5,268 nt of DNA from VRUE01 sp035698885 (GCA_035698885.1 DASSBJ010000131.1:1-5268), one strand, 5' to 3'; shown: positions 1-5,268, counted from the stretch's first letter. Numbers and translations are program-made. Notes: generated from the sequence alone by a model not told the origin.

Positions 1-158
1 AACCAGTGGTCAGACGCCAGGCGGGAGGCAAACGTGATGGCACACGGGTCCGTGAAATCGACCGGGACGGTGGCGCTGACCAGGATCTTCTTCTCGCGAG
101 CGAGGGCGCGCTCGACCGCCGGCCGGAGGCCGAGGAGAAGCTCGCTAGTCGCCGCCAC
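1..158 (-). CDS. Probable isochorismate synthase (MenF/DhbC-like), N-terminal fragment cut by the window edge
   Basis: Only the first 52 codons are present; the gene continues past the left edge. The frame is open from a GTG at 158-156. That GTG is the only usable start, because the same frame hits a TGA a few codons upstream and has no other ATG, GTG or TTG in this stretch. The visible protein begins MAATSELLLGLRP, then an Arg/Lys-rich helix, then a strand ILVSATVPVDFTDPCAITF (residues 25-43) and SRLASDHW (45-52). This matches the N-terminus of chorismate-utilising isochorismate synthases, where a strand, an Asp-Pro motif (here D37-P38) and a 'DRWFW'-like segment come in this order. Family members convert chorismate to isochorismate in the cytosol for menaquinone or catecholate siderophores. 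The catalytic C-terminal domain is not visible, so salicylate or anthranilate synthase relatives cannot be excluded. It overlaps the end of ilvN by 14 bases, which suggests coupled translation; a GGGGAG lies 13 bases before the GTG. Confidence 0.6.
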   Translation of the reverse strand, partial: MAATSELLLGLRPAVERALAREKKILVSATVPVDFTDPCAITFASRLASDHW

Positions 159-690
159 GGGCGATCGCGATCTCCCCGGTTCTCACCATCTCAATGAGGC
201 CATGGGGGCGAATCATCCGCTCGAAGGCCTCGATCTTGTCGGCGGAGCCGGTGACCTCGATCGTCAGCGTGCGGCGCGACACGTCGATGATCTTGGCGCG
301 GAAGATCTCGGCGAACTGGATGATCTCGGCGCGGCTCTCGACCGCGGCCGAGACCTTGAACATCGCCATCTCGCGGGCGACCGTCTCCTCCGGCTCCATG
401 TCGCGGATTTTCAGCACGTTGACCAGCTTGTGCAGCTGCTTGGTCACCTGGTCGATCGGGTGGACGGCGCCGTCGAGCGTCAGCGTGACCCGCGAGACGC
501 TGGGGTCGTCGGTCGGGCCGACCGCGAGCGTGTCGATGTTGAAGCCGCGGCGCGAGAAGAGGCCGGCGATCCGCGCCAGCACGCCGGGTTTGTTCTCGAC
601 CAGGATCGAGAGGATGTGCTTGCGGCCGCTCAGCTGGCCGGGCACGTGCAGGTCCTCGAGTCGGACCGCCTGAGGAGTCCCGGCCTCCAT
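145..690 (-). CDS. ilvN: Acetolactate synthase small (regulatory) subunit IlvN
   Basis: This is the regulatory subunit of acetohydroxyacid synthase. It activates the IlvB catalytic subunit and confers valine feedback inhibition. From the ATG at 690 the protein is 181 residues, within the usual 160-180 range. An N-terminal ACT domain starts near H25 (HILSILVENKPGVLARIAGL) and continues with GLFSRRGFNIDTLAVGPTDD, a nearly invariant family signature. N33, G36 and N51 align with E. coli IlvH N11, G14 and N29, the residues known to shape the valine site, so feedback inhibition is expected to be intact. A second ALS small-subunit C-terminal domain follows from about residue 105 (REMAMFKVSA to the end). 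The frame stays open to an ATG at 759, but that would run deep into ilvB. The start at 690 overlaps the ilvB stop by one base (TGATG) and has a GGTGA four bases upstream; a GTG at 693 is a minor alternative. Confidence 0.95.
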   Translation of the reverse strand: MEAGTPQAVRLEDLHVPGQLSGRKHILSILVENKPGVLARIAGLFSRRGFNIDTLAVGPTDDPSVSRVTLTLDGAVHPIDQVTKQLHKLVNVLKIRDMEPEETVAREMAMFKVSAAVESRAEIIQFAEIFRAKIIDVSRRTLTIEVTGSADKIEAFERMIRPHGLIEMVRTGEIAIARGGD

Positions 691-2387
691 CACTTCACCG
701 CCTGCGGCGCCTCGACCATGTCCCTGGCGGCTTCGCCGGGCGGGATCATCGGATAGCAATTCTCCTCCTGGGCGACGCGCACGTCGAGCAGCACCGGGCC
801 GTCGGCCTCCAGCGCCTGCTTCATCTGGCCCTCGAGCTCGCCGGCGTCCTCGCAGCGCATGCCGGTCGCGCCGAAGGCCTCGGCCAGCTTCACCCAGTCG
901 GGGCTATCGCCCATCTGCACCGAGCTGTAGCGGCGGTCCCAGAAGAGCTCCTGCCACTGGCGGACCATGCCCATGTAGCCGTTGTTCATCAGGAAGACCT
1001 TGACCGGGATGTCTTCGGCGACGCAGGTCGCCAGCTCCTGGCAGTTCATGATCAGGCTGCCGTCGCCGGCCAGGCAGACGACCTCGTCGTCGGGACAGGC
1101 GACCTTGGCGCCGACCGCCGCCGGCAGCCCGAAGCCCATCGTCCCCAGGCCGCCGGAGTTGATCCAGCGACGGGGCTCCTCGAAGCCGTAGTACTGGGCG
1201 GCCCACATCTGGTGCTGGCCGACGTCGGAGGTGACGATCGCCCTGCCGCCGGTCGCCCGGTGCATCGCCTCGACCATGAACTGCGGCTTGATCTCGCCGC
1301 CCTCGCCGGGCGCGTAGCGCAGCGGGTGCCGCTGCTGCCACTCGCGCAGCTGCTTCCACCAGGGGTCGAGCCGGCTGGCGTCGGTCTGCAGGGCGCGGTA
1401 CTCGCGGCTCAGCTCCGGCAGCACCAGCTTCGCGTCGCCGACGATCGGGATGTGGGCGCCGACGTTCTTCGAGATCTCGGCCGGGTCGATGTCGATGTGG
1501 ATGACTTTCGCCTGTGGCGCGAACTCGGAGAGCTTGCCGGTGATCCGGTCGTCGAAGCGGGCGCCGATCGCGACGATCAGGTCGGCGTTGTCCATCGCCC
1601 AGTTGGCGGTGACGGTGCCGTGCATGCCGAGCATGCCGAGCCAGTGCTCGCCCGAGGCCGGATAGGCGCCCAACCCCATCAGGGTCGAGGTGACCGGGAA
1701 GCGGTCGGCGGCGGCGAGCTCGCGCAGCTCGGCGGCGGCGTCGGCGTTGACCACGCCGCCGCCGCTGTAGAAGATCGGGCGCTTCGCGTTGGCGAGCGCT
1801 TTGGCGGCGATCCGCACCTGCTTGATGTTGCCCTTGCCCATCGGCTTGTAGCCGGGCAGCTCGACCGGCTCGGTGCGCGGCGTGTACTCGATCTCGGCCC
1901 GCGAGAGGTCCTGCGGCACGTCGAGCAGCACCGGCCCCGGGCGGCCGGTCGAGGCGACGTGGAAGGCCTCGTGCACGTACTCGGGGATCTGGCGCGGGTC
2001 GGTGACCTGGAAGGAGTGCTTGACGAAGGGCAACGTCGCGCCGAGGATGTCGGCCTCCTGGAAGCCGTCGGTGCCGATCAGCTCGGTCCGAACCTGGCCG
2101 GTGACGAAGACCGTCGGCACCGAGTCCATCATCGCGTCGGCGATCGCGGTGACCAGGTTGGTGGCGCCGGGGCCCGAGGTGGCGAAGGCGACGCCGACCC
2201 GGCCGGAGGCCTTGGCGTAGCCCTCCGCGGCGTGGCCGCCCCCCTGCTCGTGGCGCACCTGGATGTGGCGGAAGCCGGCGTCGACGAGCGCGTCGTAGGT
2301 CGGCAGGTTGGCCCCGCCGGGGATGCCGAAGATGTTCTGCACGCCCTCGGCCTTGAGGCTCTCCATCAACGCGTCCGCTGCTCTCAT
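690..2387 (-). CDS. ilvB: Acetolactate synthase large (catalytic) subunit IlvB
   Basis: This thiamine diphosphate enzyme condenses two pyruvates to 2-acetolactate, or pyruvate with 2-oxobutyrate to acetohydroxybutyrate, the entry to valine, leucine and isoleucine synthesis. The protein is 565 residues, normal for the family. Visible in order: the N-terminal PYR domain with FGIPGGANLPTYDAL (20-34) and catalytic Glu E47 in RHEQ, at the same number as in E. coli AHAS II, which supports the chosen start; SGPGATNLVTAIADA (71-85); the central FAD-binding domain with GARFDDRITGKLSEF (275-289); and the C-terminal ThDP domain with GQHQMWAAQ (390-398) and the metal/ThDP motif GDGS (441-444) to NN (468-469), then GMVRQWQELFW (473-483). 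The loop after E47 reads GGGHAAEGYAKASG rather than the more common AAHAADGYARATG. It ends in TGATG shared with ilvN. The start has no good Shine-Dalgarno sequence. A TAGCAT hexamer lies 10 bases upstream, so its own promoter is possible besides read-through from sqdB. Confidence 0.96.
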   Translation of the reverse strand: MRAADALMESLKAEGVQNIFGIPGGANLPTYDALVDAGFRHIQVRHEQGGGHAAEGYAKASGRVGVAFATSGPGATNLVTAIADAMMDSVPTVFVTGQVRTELIGTDGFQEADILGATLPFVKHSFQVTDPRQIPEYVHEAFHVASTGRPGPVLLDVPQDLSRAEIEYTPRTEPVELPGYKPMGKGNIKQVRIAAKALANAKRPIFYSGGGVVNADAAAELRELAAADRFPVTSTLMGLGAYPASGEHWLGMLGMHGTVTANWAMDNADLIVAIGARFDDRITGKLSEFAPQAKVIHIDIDPAEISKNVGAHIPIVGDAKLVLPELSREYRALQTDASRLDPWWKQLREWQQRHPLRYAPGEGGEIKPQFMVEAMHRATGGRAIVTSDVGQHQMWAAQYYGFEEPRRWINSGGLGTMGFGLPAAVGAKVACPDDEVVCLAGDGSLIMNCQELATCVAEDIPVKVFLMNNGYMGMVRQWQELFWDRRYSSVQMGDSPDWVKLAEAFGATGMRCEDAGELEGQMKQALEADGPVLLDVRVAQEENCYPMIPPGEAARDMVEAPQAVK

Positions 2388-2397
2388 CGGACTCGCG

Positions 2398-2403
2398 ATG
2401 CTA
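2398..2403 (-). promoter_or_regulatory. Candidate -10 element (TAGCAT) for ilvB
   Basis: On the minus strand TAGCAT lies in the 25-base sqdB-ilvB gap and ends ten bases before the ilvB ATG at 2387. It is the same hexamer as the one ahead of the plus-strand glycosyltransferase. It would give a very short 5' leader. No -35 element is evident, so ilvBN may also be read through from sqdB. Confidence 0.3.
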
Positions 2404-2412
2404 CCAGCGGGG

Positions 2413-3597
2413 CTACGCCTGGCCTGCGGGGGTTTTTGCCCCCGCGGCGGGGTTCCAGCGGGTGTGCGGATCGATCGAGCTCTCGATCACGTGCTCCTTG
2501 TAGCGCTCGACCGCTCCCAGCACGGACTCGATCAGCTCCTCTTTGAGCAGCGTCGGCTGCAGGCCGAGGTCGAGCAGCTTGGTGTGCACCGCGTTGTAGT
2601 AGTGCTCTTCCTTCTCCACGCGCGGGTTCTCGACGTGGTCGACCGTCACCTCGTAGCCGAGATGCGAGGCGGCGTGCCTGACCAGCTCGGCCAGCTCGAG
2701 CACCGAGAACTGCTCGGTGAACTGGTTGAAGACGCGAAAGTCGCCCGCCTCGGCGGGATTGGCGACGGCCAGCTCGACGCAGTTGAGCGTGTCGCGGATG
2801 TTGAGGAAGCCGCGAGTCTGGTGGCCCGAGCCGTAGACCGTCAGCGGATGGCCGATCACAGCCTGCACGCAGAAGCGGTTGAGCACCGTGCCGAAGATCT
2901 CGTCGTAGTCGAAGCGGGTGATCAGCCGCTCGTCGCCTTCGGTCTCCTCGGTGGCGATCCCGTAGACGACGCCCTGGTTGAGGTCGGTCGCGCGCAGGCC
3001 CCAGGTGCGGCAGGCGAAGTGGATGTTGGTCGAGTCGTGGACCTTCGAGCAGTGATACAGCGAGCCCGGCAGCTTCGGGTAGGGCAGCGTGTCGGTGCGG
3101 CCCTTGTGGGTGATCTCGATGTAGCCCTCCTCGATGTCGATGCCCGGCTGGCCGTACTCGCCCATCGTCCCCAGCTTGACCAGGTGGCACTCGGGGACGT
3201 GGTCGCGGATCGCGAACAGCAGGTTGAGGTTGCCGATCACGTTCGTGTGCTGGGTCTCCACCGCGCGCTCGCGCGACATCATCGAGTAGGGCGCCGAGGG
3301 CTGCTGGCCGTAGTGGACGACCGCCTCGGGCCGGACCTCGGCGACGACCTCGTCGAGGAACTCGCCGTCCTCGACCGCGCCGACGTAGCGGCGGATCTGG
3401 TTGCCGGAGACCTCGCGCCAGGCCTCGATCCGCTCGTCGAGCTCGCCGATCGGCGTCAGCGAGGCGGTGCCGTGTTCGCGGTGCCAGCGGCGGCGGGAGA
3501 AGTTGTCGACGAGGGCGACCTCGTGCCCGCGGGCCGAAAAGCGAAGGGCGGTCGGCCAGCCGAGGTAGCCGTCGCCGCCGAGGATCAGGAGGCGCAT
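2413..3597 (-). CDS. sqdB: UDP-sulfoquinovose synthase, SQD1/SqdB family
   Basis: This family makes UDP-sulfoquinovose from UDP-glucose and sulfite using bound NAD, the sulfonating step of sulfoquinovosyl diacylglycerol synthesis; archaeal Agl3 supplies the same sugar to glycans. The likely start is the ATG at 3597, giving 394 residues that open directly with MRLLILGGDGYLGWPTAL, the Rossmann strand and NAD loop. The frame stays open to an ATG at 3630 (405 residues), but the extra 11 residues are Pro-rich and unlike the family. Using the 405-residue numbering, the active-site stretch KLGTMGEYG (152-160, with T155 and E158) and YHCSK (192-196, Tyr and Lys of the extended SDR pair) are intact. 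So are DIEEGYIEITHKGRTDTLPY (165-184), DLNQGVVYG (216-224) and FNQFTEQFSV (301-310). From memory it follows plant chloroplast SQD1 almost block for block without a transit peptide. It lies 25 bases ahead of ilvB and diverges from the glycosyltransferase genes. Confidence 0.93.
   Translation of the reverse strand: MRLLILGGDGYLGWPTALRFSARGHEVALVDNFSRRRWHREHGTASLTPIGELDERIEAWREVSGNQIRRYVGAVEDGEFLDEVVAEVRPEAVVHYGQQPSAPYSMMSRERAVETQHTNVIGNLNLLFAIRDHVPECHLVKLGTMGEYGQPGIDIEEGYIEITHKGRTDTLPYPKLPGSLYHCSKVHDSTNIHFACRTWGLRATDLNQGVVYGIATEETEGDERLITRFDYDEIFGTVLNRFCVQAVIGHPLTVYGSGHQTRGFLNIRDTLNCVELAVANPAEAGDFRVFNQFTEQFSVLELAELVRHAASHLGYEVTVDHVENPRVEKEEHYYNAVHTKLLDLGLQPTLLKEELIESVLGAVERYKEHVIESSIDPHTRWNPAAGAKTPAGQA
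2426..2445 (-). other. Perfect GC hairpin at the end of sqdB, upstream of ilvB
   Basis: In the minus-strand RNA, GCGGGGG and CCCCCGC form a perfect 7-bp stem around a CAAAAA loop. It lies inside the last codons of sqdB (encoding the AGAKTPAG region) and ends 10 bases before the TAG stop. There is no U-run after it, so it is not a standard intrinsic terminator. It could slow or stop transcription from sqdB into ilvB, protect an mRNA 3' end, or be a chance product of Gly/Pro/Ala codons in GC-rich DNA. Confidence 0.45.
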
Positions 3598-3607
3598 AGG
3601 TCGCGGC

Positions 3608-3613
3608 AGAGTA
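3608..3613 (-). promoter_or_regulatory. Candidate -10 element (TACTCT) for sqdB
   Basis: Read on the minus strand this is TACTCT, a TANNNT match ending ten bases before the ATG at 3597. A start of transcription six to nine bases after it would give a leaderless or almost leaderless sqdB mRNA, which fits the missing Shine-Dalgarno. If this is the promoter, translation cannot start at the upstream ATG at 3630. Confidence 0.3.
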
Positions 3614-3629
3614 ACGGAGAGAGGCGACA

Positions 3630-3635
3630 TAGCAT
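3630..3635 (+). promoter_or_regulatory. Candidate -10 element (TAGCAT) for the glycosyltransferase operon
   Basis: TAGCAT fits the actinobacterial TANNNT -10 pattern. Six bases separate it from the GTG at 3642, the spacing expected if transcription starts at the first base of the start codon (a leaderless mRNA). No -35 element is recognisable. This is a pattern match only. Confidence 0.35.
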
Positions 3636-3641
3636 GCGGCC

Positions 3642-4961
3642 GTGAGCGAACGGGCGGCGCGCAACGGAGGCAGGGCCGGGGTGGCGGCGCTCGTCGCGAT
3701 CCTCCTGCTCGGGCTGGGCTTGCGGGGCTGCGAAGCCTGGGACGGGCGGCCGCCGGTCTACGACGCCCAAGGCTACGCGGACATCGCGATCGAACTCGAG
3801 CGCGGCAACGGCTTCGCGCTCGGCCCGGGGGCGACCCAGCCCGCGACCAACTACTCCCCCGGGCTGCCGCTGTTCGTCAGCGGGCTCTACGCGCTGACGG
3901 GCGGCGTCCACGAACGCACGGCGCGGCTCGTGCTGGCGCTCCTCGGCGCGCTCGCCGTTCTGTTCAGCTATCTGATCGGCCGCCGTCTCTCGGGGCCCCT
4001 TGCGGGACTGGTCGGGGGGGCCGCCGTGGCCATCTATCCAGCCCTTCTCGAGTACCAGGGCATGCTGATGAGCGAGCCCTTGGCGGCGACGCTGCTATCC
4101 GGCGCGGTGCTGGCGATGCTCTGGGCGGATCAGGGAAGGGACCAAGGTGTCGGCGCGCGGGTCCTGCCCGCGCGATATTGGTTGGCGCCCGGCCTGGTCC
4201 TTGGAGCGTTAGCTCTAGTTCGGCCGGAGTATCTGGCGATTTCTTTTCCCATAGCTGTGGTGATCTTTGCGCGTCGGGGGCGGGATGGGTGGCGGGAGGG
4301 TCTTGGGCAGGCGCTGATCATGCTTGGCGGACTGGCGATCGTCGTCGTGCCTTGGACGGTGCGCAACGAGGTGGCGCTGGGTCGGTTCGTGCCAATCTCG
4401 ACCGGGGGCGGGCAGGTGTTGTTTGCCGGCTCGTACATGCCGTCGGGCGGGAACCCCGAAGACGTCGGCGCCGAGGTGCTGCAGCGGCATCCCGAGCTGC
4501 GTCCGGAGCTGCCGAGGGATCCGCGGCTGGAGCAGATCCTGGCGGCGTTGGCGCACCAGCGTTATCCGGACACTGAAGCAGATGCGGCGCTAGCGCGGAT
4601 GGGGCGCGAACGGCTCTGGGACGACGTCAGCGAGCGGCCGGTCGAGTACGCGGGGTTCCTGGCGCGCAAGCTCTGGCTGATCTGGGGCCATGGGCCGCGG
4701 CGCGTCATGCACGCACCGGGTTGGGCGGTTTTGCACTGGCTGCTGCTGGGCCTTGGACTGCTCGGTCTGGCAGCGCTCGCGTACCGGCGGCGATGGGAGG
4801 CCGTCCTGCTGGGGACCGTGCTGCTCGCGGCGACCGCGATCGGGCTGCTGCTGGTGGCCTCCCCGCGCCGGGCGCTCGTCACGCTGCCGCTGCTCGCGGC
4901 GCTCGCCGGTACGGGCGCGACCTTCGTCGCGGATAGCCTGGCGCGACGATGGAAGCGTTGA
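3642..4961 (+). CDS. GT-C family integral membrane glycosyltransferase (ArnT/PMT-like, GT39/GT83 type)
   Basis: A multi-pass membrane protein of 439 residues from a GTG start. Hydrophobic helices lie near residues 12-28, 95-113, 117-136, 146-161, 180-193, 197-210, 222-238, 360-381, 386-405 and 408-430. The first loop outside the membrane carries VYDAQGYADIA (39-49); D41 sits where GT-C enzymes keep the catalytic Asp. It is followed by NYSPGLPLFVSGLYALTGG (70-88). MSEPLAA (143-149), PWTVRNEVALGRFVPISTGG (237-256) and a soluble 250-350 loop are typical of the group. Such enzymes transfer sugars from polyprenyl-phosphate carriers to lipid, glycan or protein acceptors on the outer face of the membrane; the acceptor here is unknown. 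The GTG has no well-placed Shine-Dalgarno (GGAGAGAGG ends 18 bases upstream), but a TAGCAT hexamer ends six bases before it, as in leaderless genes. A TTA codon (L190) sits in an AT-richer patch. The Lys/Arg-rich tail suggests a cytoplasmic C-terminus. Confidence 0.85.
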   Translation: MSERAARNGGRAGVAALVAILLLGLGLRGCEAWDGRPPVYDAQGYADIAIELERGNGFALGPGATQPATNYSPGLPLFVSGLYALTGGVHERTARLVLALLGALAVLFSYLIGRRLSGPLAGLVGGAAVAIYPALLEYQGMLMSEPLAATLLSGAVLAMLWADQGRDQGVGARVLPARYWLAPGLVLGALALVRPEYLAISFPIAVVIFARRGRDGWREGLGQALIMLGGLAIVVVPWTVRNEVALGRFVPISTGGGQVLFAGSYMPSGGNPEDVGAEVLQRHPELRPELPRDPRLEQILAALAHQRYPDTEADAALARMGRERLWDDVSERPVEYAGFLARKLWLIWGHGPRRVMHAPGWAVLHWLLLGLGLLGLAALAYRRRWEAVLLGTVLLAATAIGLLLVASPRRALVTLPLLAALAGTGATFVADSLARRWKR

Positions 4962-5268
4962 GCCGCTGGGTACGCACCCTGCCCGAACGCCACGGGAGGA
5001 CCACGCTGATCCTGCTGGCGGCGATCCTCGCTCTCGGCTTCGGCCTGCGCGCCTACCGCGTGGTCGAGCCGCTGCCGCTCCCGGGCGACGACGCCCACGC
5101 CTACTACGCCCTCTCCAAGTCGCTCTACGAGGAAGGCAGCTACGGCGGCAAGCACTTCGAAAACCCCAGCGACTGGTCCCCCGGCGCCCCGCTGCTCTAC
5201 GCCGCGAGCTTCTTCGCCACCGGCGGCCCCAGAGAAGGCACCGCCCGCATACTCGAGCTTCTCCTAGG
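4949..5268 (+). CDS. Second GT-C family membrane glycosyltransferase, N-terminal part, cut by the window edge
   Basis: An open frame from ATG at 4949 runs off the right edge without a stop (106 complete codons). It begins MEALSRWVRTLPERHGR, followed by one strong transmembrane helix (about residues 18-34, LILLAAILALGFGLRA). The first external loop has LPLPGDDAHAYYALSKSL, carrying the DxxxY pattern of the GT-C catalytic Asp, and then DWSPGAPLLYAASFFATGG. Each of these blocks aligns with the preceding gene: ILLLGLGLR with ILALGFGLR, DAQGYADIA with DAHAYYALS, and YSPGLPLFVSGLYALTGG with WSPGAPLLYAASFFATGG. It is therefore a tandem paralogue. The start overlaps the previous stop by 13 bases, so the pair is probably co-transcribed and translationally coupled; no clear Shine-Dalgarno is seen. 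The function is taken from the family: sugar transfer from a lipid-phosphate donor at the outer face of the membrane. Specificity cannot be told from this fragment. Confidence 0.82.
   Translation, partial: MEALSRWVRTLPERHGRTTLILLAAILALGFGLRAYRVVEPLPLPGDDAHAYYALSKSLYEEGSYGGKHFENPSDWSPGAPLLYAASFFATGGPREGTARILELLL

Larger units (their letters stand above)
3598..3641. promoter_or_regulatory. Divergent promoter region between sqdB and the glycosyltransferase genes
   Basis: Only 44 bases separate the likely sqdB start (3597, minus) from the glycosyltransferase GTG (3642, plus), so both transcripts must be driven from here or from inside the opposite coding region. The gap shrinks to 11 bases if sqdB starts at 3630. 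It contains TANNNT hexamers on both strands, a GGAGAGAGG purine run (3615-3623, plus strand) and a GCATGC palindrome (3632-3637). No clear -35 element was found. Shared control of the two units is an inference from the geometry. Confidence 0.5.

Noticed and set aside
161..168. GCGATCGC palindrome
   Set aside because: It is a single copy within ilvN coding sequence with no second copy or flanking structure, and explained by Ala-Ile-Ala codons.
34..756. Plus-strand open frames opposite ilvN
   Set aside because: The minus strand holds a textbook IlvN with ACT domain; the opposing frames have no recognisable motifs.
691..759. Upstream ATG at 759 for ilvN
   Set aside because: It would add 23 low-complexity residues translated from ilvB in another frame; the TGATG junction at 690 is the normal coupled start.
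2473..2488. Inverted repeat GATCGAG-CT-CTCGATC
   Set aside because: It is inside sqdB coding Ile-Glu-Ser-Ser-Ile-Asp. The two-base loop is too tight for a hairpin, and GATC/CGA words are common in this DNA; a chance operator-like palindrome is the simplest reading.
1212..2546. Long plus-strand open frame of 444 codons opposite ilvB
   Set aside because: It is the antisense of a clear ilvB. Its product is a low-complexity Arg/Asp/Gly/Val-rich string with no family features, a common side effect of GC-rich codon use.
3598..3630. N-terminal extension of SqdB from the ATG at 3630
   Set aside because: The 11 added residues are not family-like, no Shine-Dalgarno precedes that ATG, and the Rossmann strand starts directly at the ATG at 3597. 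It remains a minor alternative.
2308..3645. Plus-strand open frame of 445 codons opposite sqdB
   Set aside because: It is antisense to a gene with unmistakable SQD1 motifs; the composition is repetitive and unlike a folded protein.
3585..3911. Minus-strand frame of 108 codons across the divergent promoter
   Set aside because: It is antisense to the glycosyltransferase and overlaps the sqdB start; its product is Arg/Pro/Ala-rich without family features.

Overview
This is a very GC-rich window (about 77% GC in the 60 bases at 3661-3720), fully packed with genes and free of mobile elements, tRNA, rRNA or CRISPR. The protein styles and GC content suggest an actinobacterium, perhaps of the Thermoleophilia/Solirubrobacterales type. 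That placement is an inference from family resemblance, not a database result.

Layout. On the minus strand, reading right to left, are: a UDP-sulfoquinovose synthase (sqdB/SQD1 family, 3597 down to 2413); the acetolactate synthase large subunit ilvB (2387 to 690); the small subunit ilvN (690 to 145); and the first 52 codons of a probable isochorismate synthase (menF-like, GTG at 158, running off the left edge). ilvB and ilvN overlap by one base, and ilvN and the menF-like gene overlap by 14 bases, so these three look translationally coupled. The sqdB-ilvB gap is 25 bases and is preceded by a perfect 7-bp GC hairpin inside the end of sqdB. On the plus strand, diverging from sqdB, are two tandem GT-C type membrane glycosyltransferases (3642-4961 complete; 4949 to the right edge partial) that overlap by 13 bases and are paralogues of each other.

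How the genes may work together. IlvB and IlvN form acetohydroxyacid synthase, the first common step of branched-chain amino acid synthesis; the small subunit keeps the residues that bind the feedback inhibitor valine. The menF-like enzyme would start menaquinone (or siderophore) synthesis from chorismate. SqdB makes UDP-sulfoquinovose, the head-group donor of the sulfolipid SQDG or of sulfoquinovose-containing glycans. The divergent GT-C enzymes build envelope glycans or glycolipids using lipid-linked sugars. Whether they use sulfoquinovose-derived donors is open.

The points most worth a second look are the sqdB/GT-C divergent locus, the TANNNT hexamers 6-10 bases ahead of three starts that lack a well-placed Shine-Dalgarno sequence (possible leaderless promoters), the hairpin between sqdB and ilvB, the ilvN/menF overlap in place of the more usual ilvC, and a lone TTA codon in an AT-richer patch of the first glycosyltransferase.
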